This document shows positions 36,047-43,903 of a stretch of DNA of 64,000 bases, one piece after another. Every line of letters starts with the position of its first letter. The stretch's first letter is position 1. The stretch is from Caulobacter sp. RHG1 (lineage in GTDB: Bacteria; Pseudomonadota; Alphaproteobacteria; Caulobacterales; Caulobacteraceae): NCBI RefSeq assembly GCF_013181195.1, contig NZ_SMZP01000002.1, positions 372,001-436,000 on the forward strand, given 5' to 3'. The notes under the pieces are model-generated. The model had not been told where the DNA came from. It was given only the letters and a program-made list of their open reading frames with translations, and did no database searches. The translations under genes and the position numbers were made by a program.

Positions 36047-36322
36047 CTATTTCAAATAGGATCGCAGGACGTCGATGAGCTCGTCGGCGCCTTGTTTTCG
36101 CGCCTCAGGCGTCAGGGCCGGGTCGGCGAGGTGGCAGGCGATGTGGTCTTCGACGACTTCGACCATCAGACCGCCGATCGCGCCGCGCGAAGCGGCGATG
36201 AGCTGCAGGAGAGCGGCACATTCCTTCTCCTCGTCGAGGGCGCGTTCGATCGCTTCGACCTGGCCCTTGATGCGCCGGACCCGGTTCAGAAGCTTGGTCT
36301 TGTCTCGAAGGGTGTGGGCCAC
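36047..36322 (-). CDS. RcnR/DmeR-type nickel/cobalt-sensing repressor (copy 2)
   Basis: A 91-residue CsoR/RcnR family protein starting at GTG 36322, with GAGG five bases upstream. His3, Cys35, His60 and His64 again match the RcnR/DmeR fingerprint. Core: LLNRVRRIKGQVEAIERALDEEKECAALLQ. Longer open frames to 36691 run over promoter DNA and lack family features. It is the first gene of the operon with the His-rich ATPase (13 bases apart) and DUF1289. The C-tract site at 36341-36366 just upstream is its likely operator. Confidence 0.88.
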   Translation of the reverse strand: MAHTLRDKTKLLNRVRRIKGQVEAIERALDEEKECAALLQLIAASRGAIGGLMVEVVEDHIACHLADPALTPEARKQGADELIDVLRSYLK

Positions 36323-36648
36323 GGCCGCCTCAGGTTCGCATATATCATACCCCCCTACCCTATATCGGACCCTAAGTCCATCGTAGCGACGGAGATGGGC
36401 GCCGCCTGAATCGCCACCGAGGCTGACGCAGGACGCATTCCGCCCTAGAGCGGCGCGGGTGAGACCGACCGGATGCGTAAACCCTAGAGAACGCCTTCGG
36501 GTTTGGCCGACGTGAGACGCCTGTTGATGAGCTGCACCAATGCCGACCCGAAGCACGCGCTCGCGCTCGCGCTCGCGCGTTGTATGGGTGACAAAACGCT
36601 CGACGCGCAGCCGTGGCCGGCGATTGATGGCGTTCGTGGAGAACTGCG
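36323..36648. other. Divergent promoter region of regulator and cnr operons
   Basis: The 326 bases between the RcnR-type gene (minus strand) and cnrY (plus strand) hold the C-tract operator (36341-36366), a CCCTAGAG and TGCGTAA at 36474-36480, and a short (GCGCTC)-type repeat at about 36557-36580. No gene was found. TGCGTAA also occurs in front of cnrC. Confidence 0.6.
36341..36366. promoter_or_regulatory. C-tract operator of RcnR/FrmR type
   Basis: TATATCATACCCCCCTACCC followed by TATATC has a run of cytosines bounded by TATA-like arms, the form used by RcnR, FrmR and DmeR repressors. It lies 19 bases upstream of the GTG of the RcnR-type gene and also in the region divergent to cnrYXH. Confidence 0.7.
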
Positions 36649-36948
36649 ATGAATGATATCGATAAATGGTTGGAGGACGCGGGCAAAGCACGCGTCGATC
36701 TTTCCGTTCAGGCGGTTGACGCCCTGGCCTTGCGGCTAGCCGGTGAGCCCGCGCCCAAGACGATTGAATCGCGCCGTGAGTGGCGGCAACTGACGGCCTG
36801 CCTGTTGGTGGCGACCCTGATTGGCGGGGCGACGACCAGCGGGCTCGGCCTGATGCTGCGGCCGCAAGTGGAGGTGGCCACCCTTTGGCCGGCCGCCGCT
36901 TTCACGGCCTCGCCCTCGAACCTGCTCGCGCCGCGACCCGCCGGATGA
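36649..36948 (+). CDS. cnrY: Anti-sigma factor CnrY-like
   Basis: A 99-residue protein with a short acidic and amphipathic N-terminus (DIDKWLEDAGKARVDLSVQAVDALALRL), one transmembrane helix (about residues 49-68, TACLLVATLIGGATTSGLGLML) and a short periplasmic tail. Size and layout match CnrY, which binds the sigma factor CnrH at the membrane. The identification rests mainly on position: it is followed with a 4-base overlap by cnrX and then cnrH, the order found in Cupriavidus. Sequence similarity alone would be weak. Confidence 0.75.
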   Translation: MNDIDKWLEDAGKARVDLSVQAVDALALRLAGEPAPKTIESRREWRQLTACLLVATLIGGATTSGLGLMLRPQVEVATLWPAAAFTASPSNLLAPRPAG

Positions 36949-37391
36949 GCCGCGCCAACTGGACGCGAATGGTGGTGAGCGCCGCGATCGCCGGCGCGGC
37001 CGGCGCGGTGGTGGTCTCGGCCGCCCACTGGCTCTTGCAGTCGGCCCATCCAACCTCGACGGACCTGCACCAGGAACTCCACGAGCAGGTGCCTTTGAGC
37101 GCCCAGGAGTCCCAGCGATTGGAGTCGCGCGAGCAAGCCTACCAGACGCGCCGGGCGGCGATCGAACAGCGCGTGAAGGCTGCCAACGGACGTTTGGCGC
37201 GCGCCATCGCCCTGCAACCAGGCTGGACGCCGGAGGTCGAGGCCGCCAGCCGTGAGGTCGAGGCCGCGGCGGGCGAACTCGAGCGCGCCACCCTGCAGCA
37301 TGTCGTTGAAATGCGCGAAGGGTTGGACGCCCAGCACCGGCCAGCCTACGACGCGGCTCTGGTCAAGGCGCTGTCCGACGGAGCCAAGTGA
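36945..37391 (+). CDS. cnrX: Periplasmic Ni/Co sensor CnrX-like
   Basis: A 148-residue membrane-anchored sensor. The N-terminal helix (MVVSAAIAGAAGAVVVSAAHWLL) anchors a four-helix periplasmic domain of the Spy/CnrX heavy-metal-resistance type. The metal ligands of Cupriavidus CnrX (His42, His46, Glu63, His119, Met123) are all present at exactly those numbers: HQELH at 42-46, SRE at 61-63, QHVVEM at 118-123. Metal binding is expected to trigger release of CnrH from CnrY. ATG 36945 overlaps the cnrY stop; the stop overlaps cnrH. Confidence 0.93.
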   Translation: MSRANWTRMVVSAAIAGAAGAVVVSAAHWLLQSAHPTSTDLHQELHEQVPLSAQESQRLESREQAYQTRRAAIEQRVKAANGRLARAIALQPGWTPEVEAASREVEAAAGELERATLQHVVEMREGLDAQHRPAYDAALVKALSDGAK

Positions 37392-37936
37392 TCGACGCCC
37401 CGGATGACGCCGCGCTCGCCGCCCGCGCCATCGCAGGCGATCGCTCAGCCTTTGTCGAACTTTTCCGCCACCACGGCCCGGCGGTCGCCAAGCTGAGCCG
37501 CGCCTATGGCGCCCCGACTTCCGAGGTCGAGGACGTCGTGCAGGAGGTGTTCCTCTCGGCCTGGCGACGGCTGGCGGACTATGATCGCCAGAGGCCTTTT
37601 CGCGCCTGGCTGTTCGGCATTGCGCTGAATCGGGTGCGCGACATGGCGCGCCGCCGCCGGGTGCGGGCCTTTTTCTTTGGCGCGTCCGAACTGGACGAGA
37701 ACGCCACCCGCATCGAGGTCGAAGCGCCCGATCCAGAGGCTGAAGCCCATCATCGCCTGGCGCTGGAACAGGTCTGGGGCCGTATCGCTCACCTGCCCGA
37801 CGATCTTCGTAACGCCCTCGTGCTGACCGCTGTTTCTGGCCTCAGCTACCAGGAAGCGGCCGACAGCCTGAACATCACGATCAAAGCACTGGAAGGCCGC
37901 ATCGCCAGGGCGCGCAAGCGCCTCGCGGCGGGCTGA
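37388..37936 (+). CDS. cnrH: ECF sigma factor CnrH-like
   Basis: A 182-residue ECF sigma factor. Region 2 is seen in EDVVQEVFLSAWRRLADYDRQRPFRAWLFGIALNRVRDMARRRR; region 4 in LPDDLRNALVLTAVSGLSYQEAADSLNITIKALEGRIARARKRL. It starts with GTG 37388 overlapping cnrX. As the third gene of cnrYXH it should drive the cnrCBA promoter and probably its own. Candidate promoter elements (TGCGTAA) are present in both regions. Confidence 0.9.
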   Translation: MIDAPDDAALAARAIAGDRSAFVELFRHHGPAVAKLSRAYGAPTSEVEDVVQEVFLSAWRRLADYDRQRPFRAWLFGIALNRVRDMARRRRVRAFFFGASELDENATRIEVEAPDPEAEAHHRLALEQVWGRIAHLPDDLRNALVLTAVSGLSYQEAADSLNITIKALEGRIARARKRLAAG

Positions 37937-38046
37937 CCCCACCCTAGAAAAATCTCCCCCGCGACGTGGGCGCCGCCACGGGCCTGCGTAATCGCAAGTA
38001 GGCGGCTGACGGCTCCACCGCGTCGGCCAAGCTCTGGGGATGTATC

Positions 38047-39306
38047 CTGTCTAGACTCTCATACCTCGCCCTCGCGTGCGCCGCGTGGGGCGCCGCCGCG
38101 GCGGCGACGCCCGCCTGGGCTCAAACCGCTCCGCCCTTTGCCGACCTCCTGCGCCAGGCCGGCCAGGTCGCGCCCCGCTTGAAGCAAGCCGAGGCCGATA
38201 TCCGCGAGGCCGAGGGCTTGGCCACCCAGGCGCGCGCCCGGCCCAATCCTGTGGTGGGCTTAGAGTTCGAAAACTTCACGGGTCAGGGTCCCTACAAGGG
38301 ATCGGGCATGATGGAGTCCACGGTTTCGGTCGCCCAGGCCCTGGAATTGGGCGGCAAGCGCTCGGCGCGACGCATCGCGGCAGACGCGGCGGTCACCGCC
38401 GCCGAGGCGCGCAGCCGCCAGGCCGCGGCCGATTTCGCCTACGATCTGGCCCTAGCCTATGCCGGCGCCGAATCCGCGGAGGCCCGCGCCGCGTTGACCG
38501 CCCAGGCCCTCAAGCGCTCCCAGGATGACCTTGGCGTCTCGCGCGCCCTTGTCGAGGCCGGGCGTGAAGCCAATCTACGCCTGGTCACGGCGCAGGCGGC
38601 CGAAGCCTCGGCCCGCGCCGACGCCGAGGCGGCCCGCGCCGACGCCATCGAAGCCTTGGCCCGACTGTCGGCCCTGGCCGGCGCGAACGAGCCTTACACC
38701 AGCCTTTCGGGGGGCCTACTCGACGCGCCCGCCTTGCCCGAAACCGCAGACGCCATTCCACCGGCTGACATGCCCGCCTTGCAGGTGGCGCAGGCCGAAC
38801 GCGAGGCCGCCAGCCGCGAGGTGGTCGCCGAGCGTCGCCGCGCGGTTCCCGACCTCACCGCTTCACTGGGCGTGCGCCGACTGAATGGCCAGGGCTTTGG
38901 CGGCGACAACGCCACCGCGCTCATCGCGGGCGTTTCGCTGCCGTTCCCCGTCTTCGATCAGAACCGCGGCAACGTCGCGGCCGCCTCGGCGCGAGCCAAC
39001 GCGGCAGACGCGCGGTTCCAGGACGCCCGACTGCGGGCCGAGGCCGACTGGCGCTCGGCGCGCGCTCAGGCCGACGCCGCGGTCAGTCGCCTGGGGGCCT
39101 CCAAGCAATCAGAAGCCGCCGCCGACGAGGCCTATCGCCTGGCCCGCCTCGGCTACGAGTCCGGCAAGACCCCGCTCGTGGAAGTCCTCAACGCCCAGCG
39201 CGCCCTGACCAGCGCGCGCGGGGCCACCCTTGATGCGCGTGTGGCGCGGGTACGCGCCCAGGCCACCTTGGCCCGCCTCGCCGGCCGCGCCCCTTTCGGA
39301 GAATAG
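38047..39306 (+). CDS. cnrC: Outer-membrane efflux protein CnrC/CzcC-like
   Basis: A TolC-like outer-membrane factor of about 419 residues. The frame has no ATG, GTG or TTG before 38179, where a TTG start would remove the signal peptide. A CTG at 38047 with GGGG seven bases upstream gives a normal signal, LSRLSYLALACAAWGAAAAATPAWA, before QTAPPFADLL. The body shows LELGGKRSARRIAADAA, LVEAGREANLRLVTAQAAEASARA and LARLGYESGKTPLVEVLNAQRAL, typical of CzcC/CnrC. It is followed by cnrB after four bases. The CTG start is an inference. Confidence 0.85.
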   Translation: MSRLSYLALACAAWGAAAAATPAWAQTAPPFADLLRQAGQVAPRLKQAEADIREAEGLATQARARPNPVVGLEFENFTGQGPYKGSGMMESTVSVAQALELGGKRSARRIAADAAVTAAEARSRQAAADFAYDLALAYAGAESAEARAALTAQALKRSQDDLGVSRALVEAGREANLRLVTAQAAEASARADAEAARADAIEALARLSALAGANEPYTSLSGGLLDAPALPETADAIPPADMPALQVAQAEREAASREVVAERRRAVPDLTASLGVRRLNGQGFGGDNATALIAGVSLPFPVFDQNRGNVAAASARANAADARFQDARLRAEADWRSARAQADAAVSRLGASKQSEAAADEAYRLARLGYESGKTPLVEVLNAQRALTSARGATLDARVARVRAQATLARLAGRAPFGE

Positions 39307-39310
39307 AAGT

Positions 39311-40462
39311 ATGGCTATCCGTTCCGCGGCCGGACCGCGCAATCTCCTGCTCGGAGTCGCCGCCGTCGCGCTGCTGGGCGCCGGCTTTGGCCTGGCCAAG
39401 CTGACGACCAAGGCGCCGCCAGCGCCTACTGCCGCGCCCGCGGCTGAGACCGGCCCCGTCGAGGTCAAGGTCGAGGATGCTTATCTGAAGGTCTCCAACA
39501 TCGGCCTGCAGACGGTGTCGGCCGGCGATTTCGGCGGCCAGATCCAGGCTTCGGGCAGCGTCGCCGCCGCCCCGGGCGGGGAAGCCGTCCTGACGGCTCA
39601 TTCCGCCGGCACGGTGATGCGGGTGTTCAAGCGCATCGGCGAGCCGGTCCGCGCTGGCGAGACGCTGGCGCTGGTGGAGAGCCGTGACGCAGCGCTCGTC
39701 GCCGGCCAGCGGGGCGCGGCCGAAGCCAGGGCCGCCTTGGCGGTGTCAAACCTGGCCCGGGAAAAGACCCTGTTCGAACAGGGCGTCACCTCTCGCCAGG
39801 ACTTCGAGACGGCCAGGGCGCAAGCCGACGCGGCTCGCGCTGAAGCCGCCGGCGCGCGCGCCGCGGCGGGCGCCGCGCGGGTCTCAAACGATGGTCGCAG
39901 CGTCACCGTCATCAGCCCGATCAGCGGGCGCATCACCGCCGCCCCGGCGGTCCTGGGCGCCTTCGTCCAGCCCGAGAGCGAACTCTTCCGGGTCGCCGAC
40001 GCCCGCGCCATTCAGATCGAAGTGGCCGTAAGTCCTCAGGACGCCGCCCAGATCTCGGTCGGCGCCGCCGCGACCGTGCGCAATGCCGCCGGTTCGGACT
40101 TTCCGGCTGTCGTTCGCTCTGTGACCCCGACGCTCAACCCCGAGACCCGATCGGCCACCGTGCTGCTCACCGTGAGCGGCGCGGCGCTGGTTCCCGGCGA
40201 GGCTGTTCAGGCGATCATCACCGGCCAGGCCAGCGGCGGGGCCGGGTTCATCGTTCCCGATGAAGCGATCCAGTCGATGGGCGGCCGCGACGTCGTCTTT
40301 GTCCGCACCGCCGGCGCCTTCGGGGTTCGGCCGGTGGTCGTGGCCAAGCGCAGCGGCGGACGCGCGCTCGTCGTCTCGGGCCTGAAGGCCGGCGAGACGG
40401 TGGCCACGCGCAACGCCTTCCTGCTGAAGGCCGAAATCGTCAAGGGTGGTGACGAGGAATGA
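39311..40462 (+). CDS. cnrB: Membrane fusion protein CnrB/CzcB-like
   Basis: A 383-residue periplasmic adaptor with an N-terminal membrane anchor (LLLGVAAVALLGAGFGLAKL), a barrel-sandwich domain with AHSAGTVMRVFKRIGEPVRAGETLALVES, a helical hairpin and a beta-barrel domain (SPISGRITAAPAVLGAFVQPESELFRVAD). It joins the RND pump to the outer-membrane factor. The start is ATG 39311, with the family's usual N-terminus. It shares a 4-base overlap with cnrA. Confidence 0.92.
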   Translation: MAIRSAAGPRNLLLGVAAVALLGAGFGLAKLTTKAPPAPTAAPAAETGPVEVKVEDAYLKVSNIGLQTVSAGDFGGQIQASGSVAAAPGGEAVLTAHSAGTVMRVFKRIGEPVRAGETLALVESRDAALVAGQRGAAEARAALAVSNLAREKTLFEQGVTSRQDFETARAQADAARAEAAGARAAAGAARVSNDGRSVTVISPISGRITAAPAVLGAFVQPESELFRVADARAIQIEVAVSPQDAAQISVGAAATVRNAAGSDFPAVVRSVTPTLNPETRSATVLLTVSGAALVPGEAVQAIITGQASGGAGFIVPDEAIQSMGGRDVVFVRTAGAFGVRPVVVAKRSGGRALVVSGLKAGETVATRNAFLLKAEIVKGGDEE

Positions 40463-43400
40463 TCGACAAGGTCCTCTCGTTCTCGGTCCGGTCGCGATGG
40501 ATTGTCCTCGCGATTGTGACGATCATCTCCGTGTTCGGCGTCTGGCAGCTGTGGAAGCTTCCGATCGACGTCACGCCCGACATCACCAACAAGCAGGTGC
40601 AGATCAACACCGTCATTCCCACCCTGGGTCCGGTGGAGGTCGAAAAGCGGGTGACCTTTCCCATCGAGACCGCGTTGGCGGGCTTGGCCGGCGTGGAGAG
40701 CACCCGCTCGTTTTCACGCAACGGCTTTTCCCAGGTCACGGCGATCTTCAAGGATAGCGCCGACCTCTACTTCATGCGTCAGCAGGTGTCCGAGCGCCTG
40801 GCTCAGGCGCGTCCGAACCTCCCCCAAGGGGTCGAGCCGCAGATGGGGCCGGTGTCTACCGGCTTGGGCGAGATCGTCCACTATGCGGTGGACTTCAAGA
40901 ACCCCGAAGGCAAGGGCGCGAAGGTTACGGACGGCAAACCCGGCTGGCAGAGCGATGGCGCGTTCCTGACCGAGGACGGTGAGCGGCTGGGCGACGAGAT
41001 CTCGCGCCTGGCCTATCTGCGCACGGTGCAGGACTGGATCGTTCGCCCGCAACTGCGCAGCGTTCCGGGCGTCGCCGACGTCGACTCCCTGGGCGGCTTC
41101 GTCAAACAGTACGTGGTCGAACCTGATCCGGCCAAGCTGGGGGTCTACGGCATCTCCTACAGCGAGCTGGGCGACGCCCTGGAACGGGCCAATCTCTCAG
41201 TCGGCGCCAACTTCATCCAGCGCTCGGGCGAGAGCTACATGGTGCGCGGCGACGCCCGCATCCGCTCGGCCGACGAAATCGCCCGCGCGGTCATCGCCAC
41301 GCGCGGCGGCACGCCGGTGCTGCTGCAGGACGTGGCGCGGATCAATGTCGGCGGCGAGCTGCGCCGCGGCGCGGCCAGCCGCGACGGCCACGAGATGGTG
41401 GTCGGCAGCGTGCTGATGCTGGTCGGCGAAAACAGCCGGACAGTCGCGGCGGCGGCGTCCAAGAAGCTCGAGACGATCGTCACCACCCTGCCCCAAGGCC
41501 TGACCGCCGAGGTGGTGCTCAGCCGCTCGCAGCTGGTGGAGGCCACGATCGCCACGGTGGCGCGCAACCTGACCGAGGGCGCGCTTCTGGTCGTCGCCAT
41601 CCTGTTCTTCATGCTGGGCAACTGGCGTGCGGCGCTGATCGCCACCTTGGTCATTCCCCTGTCGCTGCTGTTCAGCGCCATCGGGATGAACGCCTTCAAG
41701 ATCTCGGGCAATCTGATGAGCCTGGGCGCGCTCGACTTTGGCCTGATCATCGACGGTGCGGTGATCATCGTCGAAAACACCCTGCGCCGGCTGGCCGAGC
41801 GACAGCATCATGAAGGGCGGATCCTGACGCTTCAGGAGCGCCTGGAGGTGTCGCTGCGCTCCACTCAGGAAATGGTCAGGCCCTCGGTGTTCGGCCAGAT
41901 CGTGATCTTCCTGGTCTTCCTGCCGTGCCTGACCTTCCAGGGCGTGGAGGGCAAGATGTTCTCGCCGATGGTCATCACCTTGATGCTGGCCCTGGCCTCG
42001 GCCTTCGTGCTCTCGCTGACCTTCGTGCCGGCGATGACCGCCATCCTCATCCGCGGCAAGGTGTCGGAGAAGGAAGTCTTCATCGTCGCCAAGACCAAGG
42101 AGGCCTACGCGCCGTGGCTTCGCCGCGCCGTCGACCGTCCCTGGCCGTTCATCGGCGCGGCGGCGGGGGTGTTCGCCCTGGCGGTCATCACCTTCGGCTT
42201 CGTGGGCCGCGAGTTCATGCCCTCGCTCGACGAGCAGAACCTCAACCTGTCCTCGGTCCGCATCCCTTCGACGTCGATCGACAAGTCCGTCGAGCTGGAT
42301 CTGCCGATCGAACGGGCGATCCTGCAATTGCCGGAAGTCGAGACGGTCTATTCGAAGGCCGGCACCGCCAGCCTCGCGGCCGACCCGATGCCGCCGAACG
42401 CCTCGGACAACTACGTCATCCTCAAACCCAAGAAGGACTGGCCTCAAGGCGTGAAGACCAAGGAGCAGGTGGTCGAGCGGATCCGCAAGGTCACCGAGCC
42501 GATCGTGGGCAACTTCTACGACGCCACCCAACCCATCGAGATGCGCTTCAACGAGCTGATCGGCGGGGTGCGCAGCGACGTGGCGGTCAAGCTATACGGC
42601 GACGACCTGGGCCAGATGACCGCCACCGCGGATCAGATCGCCAAGGTCCTGCGCAGCATCCCTGGCGCGGCCGACACCCGCGTGGCCCAGACGGAAGGCT
42701 TCCCGACGTTCGACATCAAGTTCGATCGCGACGCCATCGGCCGCTACGGCCTGACGGTGCAGGATGTGGCCGACACGGTTTCGGCCGCACTCGGCGGGCG
42801 CGAGGCTGGCCAGGTGTTCGAAGGCGACAAGCGCTTTGACATCGTGGTGCGCCTGCCCAACGCCAAGCGCGACGACCTCGACGCGCTGGGCGCCATTCCG
42901 GTGATGCTGCCGCAAACGGGCGTTGGGCCGCGCGCCTCGGCTCCGCTGCGTCAGCTGGCCAGCTTCCACTTCACCGAAGGCCTCAACGAGGTCAGCCGCG
43001 ATAATGGCAAGCGCCGGATCTATATCGAGACCAATGTCGAGGGGCGCGATCTGGGCTCCTTCGTCGACGAGGCCCAAAAGAAGATCGCCCAACAGGTGCG
43101 CGTCCCGGCCGGCTCGTACATCGCCTGGGGTGGCCAGTTCCAGAACCTCCAGGCCGCGTCCCAGCGCCTGGGCCTGATCGTCCCTGTCTGCTTCCTGATG
43201 ATCTTCGGCGTCCTCTATCTGGCCCTGCGCAGCGCGGCCCTGGCCGGCACGGTGTTCACCGCCGTACCGCTGGCGCTGGCGGGCGGGATCTTCGCAATCT
43301 TCCTGCGCGGGATCCCGTTCTCGGTCTCCGCGGCGGTCGGCTTCATCGCCGTCTCCGGCGTGGCGGTGCTCAACGGCCTGGTGCTGATCGCGGCGGTCCG

Positions 43401-43671
43401 CCGCAACATCGAGGAGGGGATGGGGGTCGACCGGGCGGTGATTGACGGCGCACTGGAGCGCTATCGACCCGTTCTGATGACCGCCCTGGTGGCTTCGCTC
43501 GGCTTCGTACCCATGGCGATCGGGACCGGCACCGGGGCGGAGGTCCAGCGGCCGCTGGCCACCGTCGTCATCGGCGGCCTGATCACCTCGACGGCCCTGA
43601 CCCTGTTCGTGCTGCCCGCCATCTGCGGCCTGGTCCTGCGCCGGGGCCGGCGGACAGGGTCAGCCGCCTAG
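40459..43671 (+). CDS. cnrA: RND heavy-metal efflux pump CnrA/NczA-like
   Basis: A 1070-residue RND pump of the heavy-metal class with 12 membrane helices and two large periplasmic loops. Helix 4 carries DFGLIIDGAVIIVEN, the HME-RND signature with the acidic residues for proton relay. Other landmarks are KLPIDVTPDITNKQVQINT near the N-terminus and GAEVQRPLATVVIGGLITST near the C-terminus. Placement behind cnrYXH suggests Ni/Co export; in Caulobacter the NczA pump has this role. It is about half-identical in motif layout to czrA at 52410-55634. Confidence 0.93.
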   Translation: MIDKVLSFSVRSRWIVLAIVTIISVFGVWQLWKLPIDVTPDITNKQVQINTVIPTLGPVEVEKRVTFPIETALAGLAGVESTRSFSRNGFSQVTAIFKDSADLYFMRQQVSERLAQARPNLPQGVEPQMGPVSTGLGEIVHYAVDFKNPEGKGAKVTDGKPGWQSDGAFLTEDGERLGDEISRLAYLRTVQDWIVRPQLRSVPGVADVDSLGGFVKQYVVEPDPAKLGVYGISYSELGDALERANLSVGANFIQRSGESYMVRGDARIRSADEIARAVIATRGGTPVLLQDVARINVGGELRRGAASRDGHEMVVGSVLMLVGENSRTVAAAASKKLETIVTTLPQGLTAEVVLSRSQLVEATIATVARNLTEGALLVVAILFFMLGNWRAALIATLVIPLSLLFSAIGMNAFKISGNLMSLGALDFGLIIDGAVIIVENTLRRLAERQHHEGRILTLQERLEVSLRSTQEMVRPSVFGQIVIFLVFLPCLTFQGVEGKMFSPMVITLMLALASAFVLSLTFVPAMTAILIRGKVSEKEVFIVAKTKEAYAPWLRRAVDRPWPFIGAAAGVFALAVITFGFVGREFMPSLDEQNLNLSSVRIPSTSIDKSVELDLPIERAILQLPEVETVYSKAGTASLAADPMPPNASDNYVILKPKKDWPQGVKTKEQVVERIRKVTEPIVGNFYDATQPIEMRFNELIGGVRSDVAVKLYGDDLGQMTATADQIAKVLRSIPGAADTRVAQTEGFPTFDIKFDRDAIGRYGLTVQDVADTVSAALGGREAGQVFEGDKRFDIVVRLPNAKRDDLDALGAIPVMLPQTGVGPRASAPLRQLASFHFTEGLNEVSRDNGKRRIYIETNVEGRDLGSFVDEAQKKIAQQVRVPAGSYIAWGGQFQNLQAASQRLGLIVPVCFLMIFGVLYLALRSAALAGTVFTAVPLALAGGIFAIFLRGIPFSVSAAVGFIAVSGVAVLNGLVLIAAVRRNIEEGMGVDRAVIDGALERYRPVLMTALVASLGFVPMAIGTGTGAEVQRPLATVVIGGLITSTALTLFVLPAICGLVLRRGRRTGSAA

Positions 43672-43748
43672 GAGAGCGCCGGAGCCATGCCCTTTCCCCC
43701 GCAAGGCTCCGACGTCCGCAGCCGGGTCCACCCCAGCCCCCGGCTGCA

Positions 43749-43778
43749 AGCCCCCTTCCCCAGCCTGGGAAGGGGGCT
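43749..43778. terminator. Strong hairpin after cnrA
   Basis: AGCCCCCTTCCC (43749-43760) and GGGAAGGGGGCT (43767-43778) form a perfect 12-bp stem with a CAGCCT loop, 78 bases after the cnrA stop. No T-tract follows. It may be a terminator or a dispersed palindromic element. Confidence 0.6.
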
Positions 43779-43903
43779 CCCCTCTCGCCGCCGAGGTGTC
43801 CCCCGCTCGCTCGACCGCCGCGGCTCTCCAGGGCCCGTCAGTCTTGGGCCCGGCCATCCCTCCAAGACCTGCGTGATCCGACACCGCCCGAGCCGTCCGC
43901 CTG

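Noticed and set aside
34015..36078. A 687-codon plus-strand open frame antisense to the P-type ATPase
   Set aside because: Its translation has no family features and is rich in Arg, Asp and Gly as expected from reading a GC-rich gene backwards; the ATPase on the other strand is complete with all motifs.
36557..36580. GCGCTC tandem units as a possible CRISPR or regulatory array
   Set aside because: Only about three short units with no spacers; best seen as a simple-sequence stretch in promoter DNA.
43674..43903. Possible small gene between cnrA and the acyltransferase
   Set aside because: The open frames are Pro/Arg/Ser-rich and pass through a perfect hairpin; no ribosome-binding site or domain was found.
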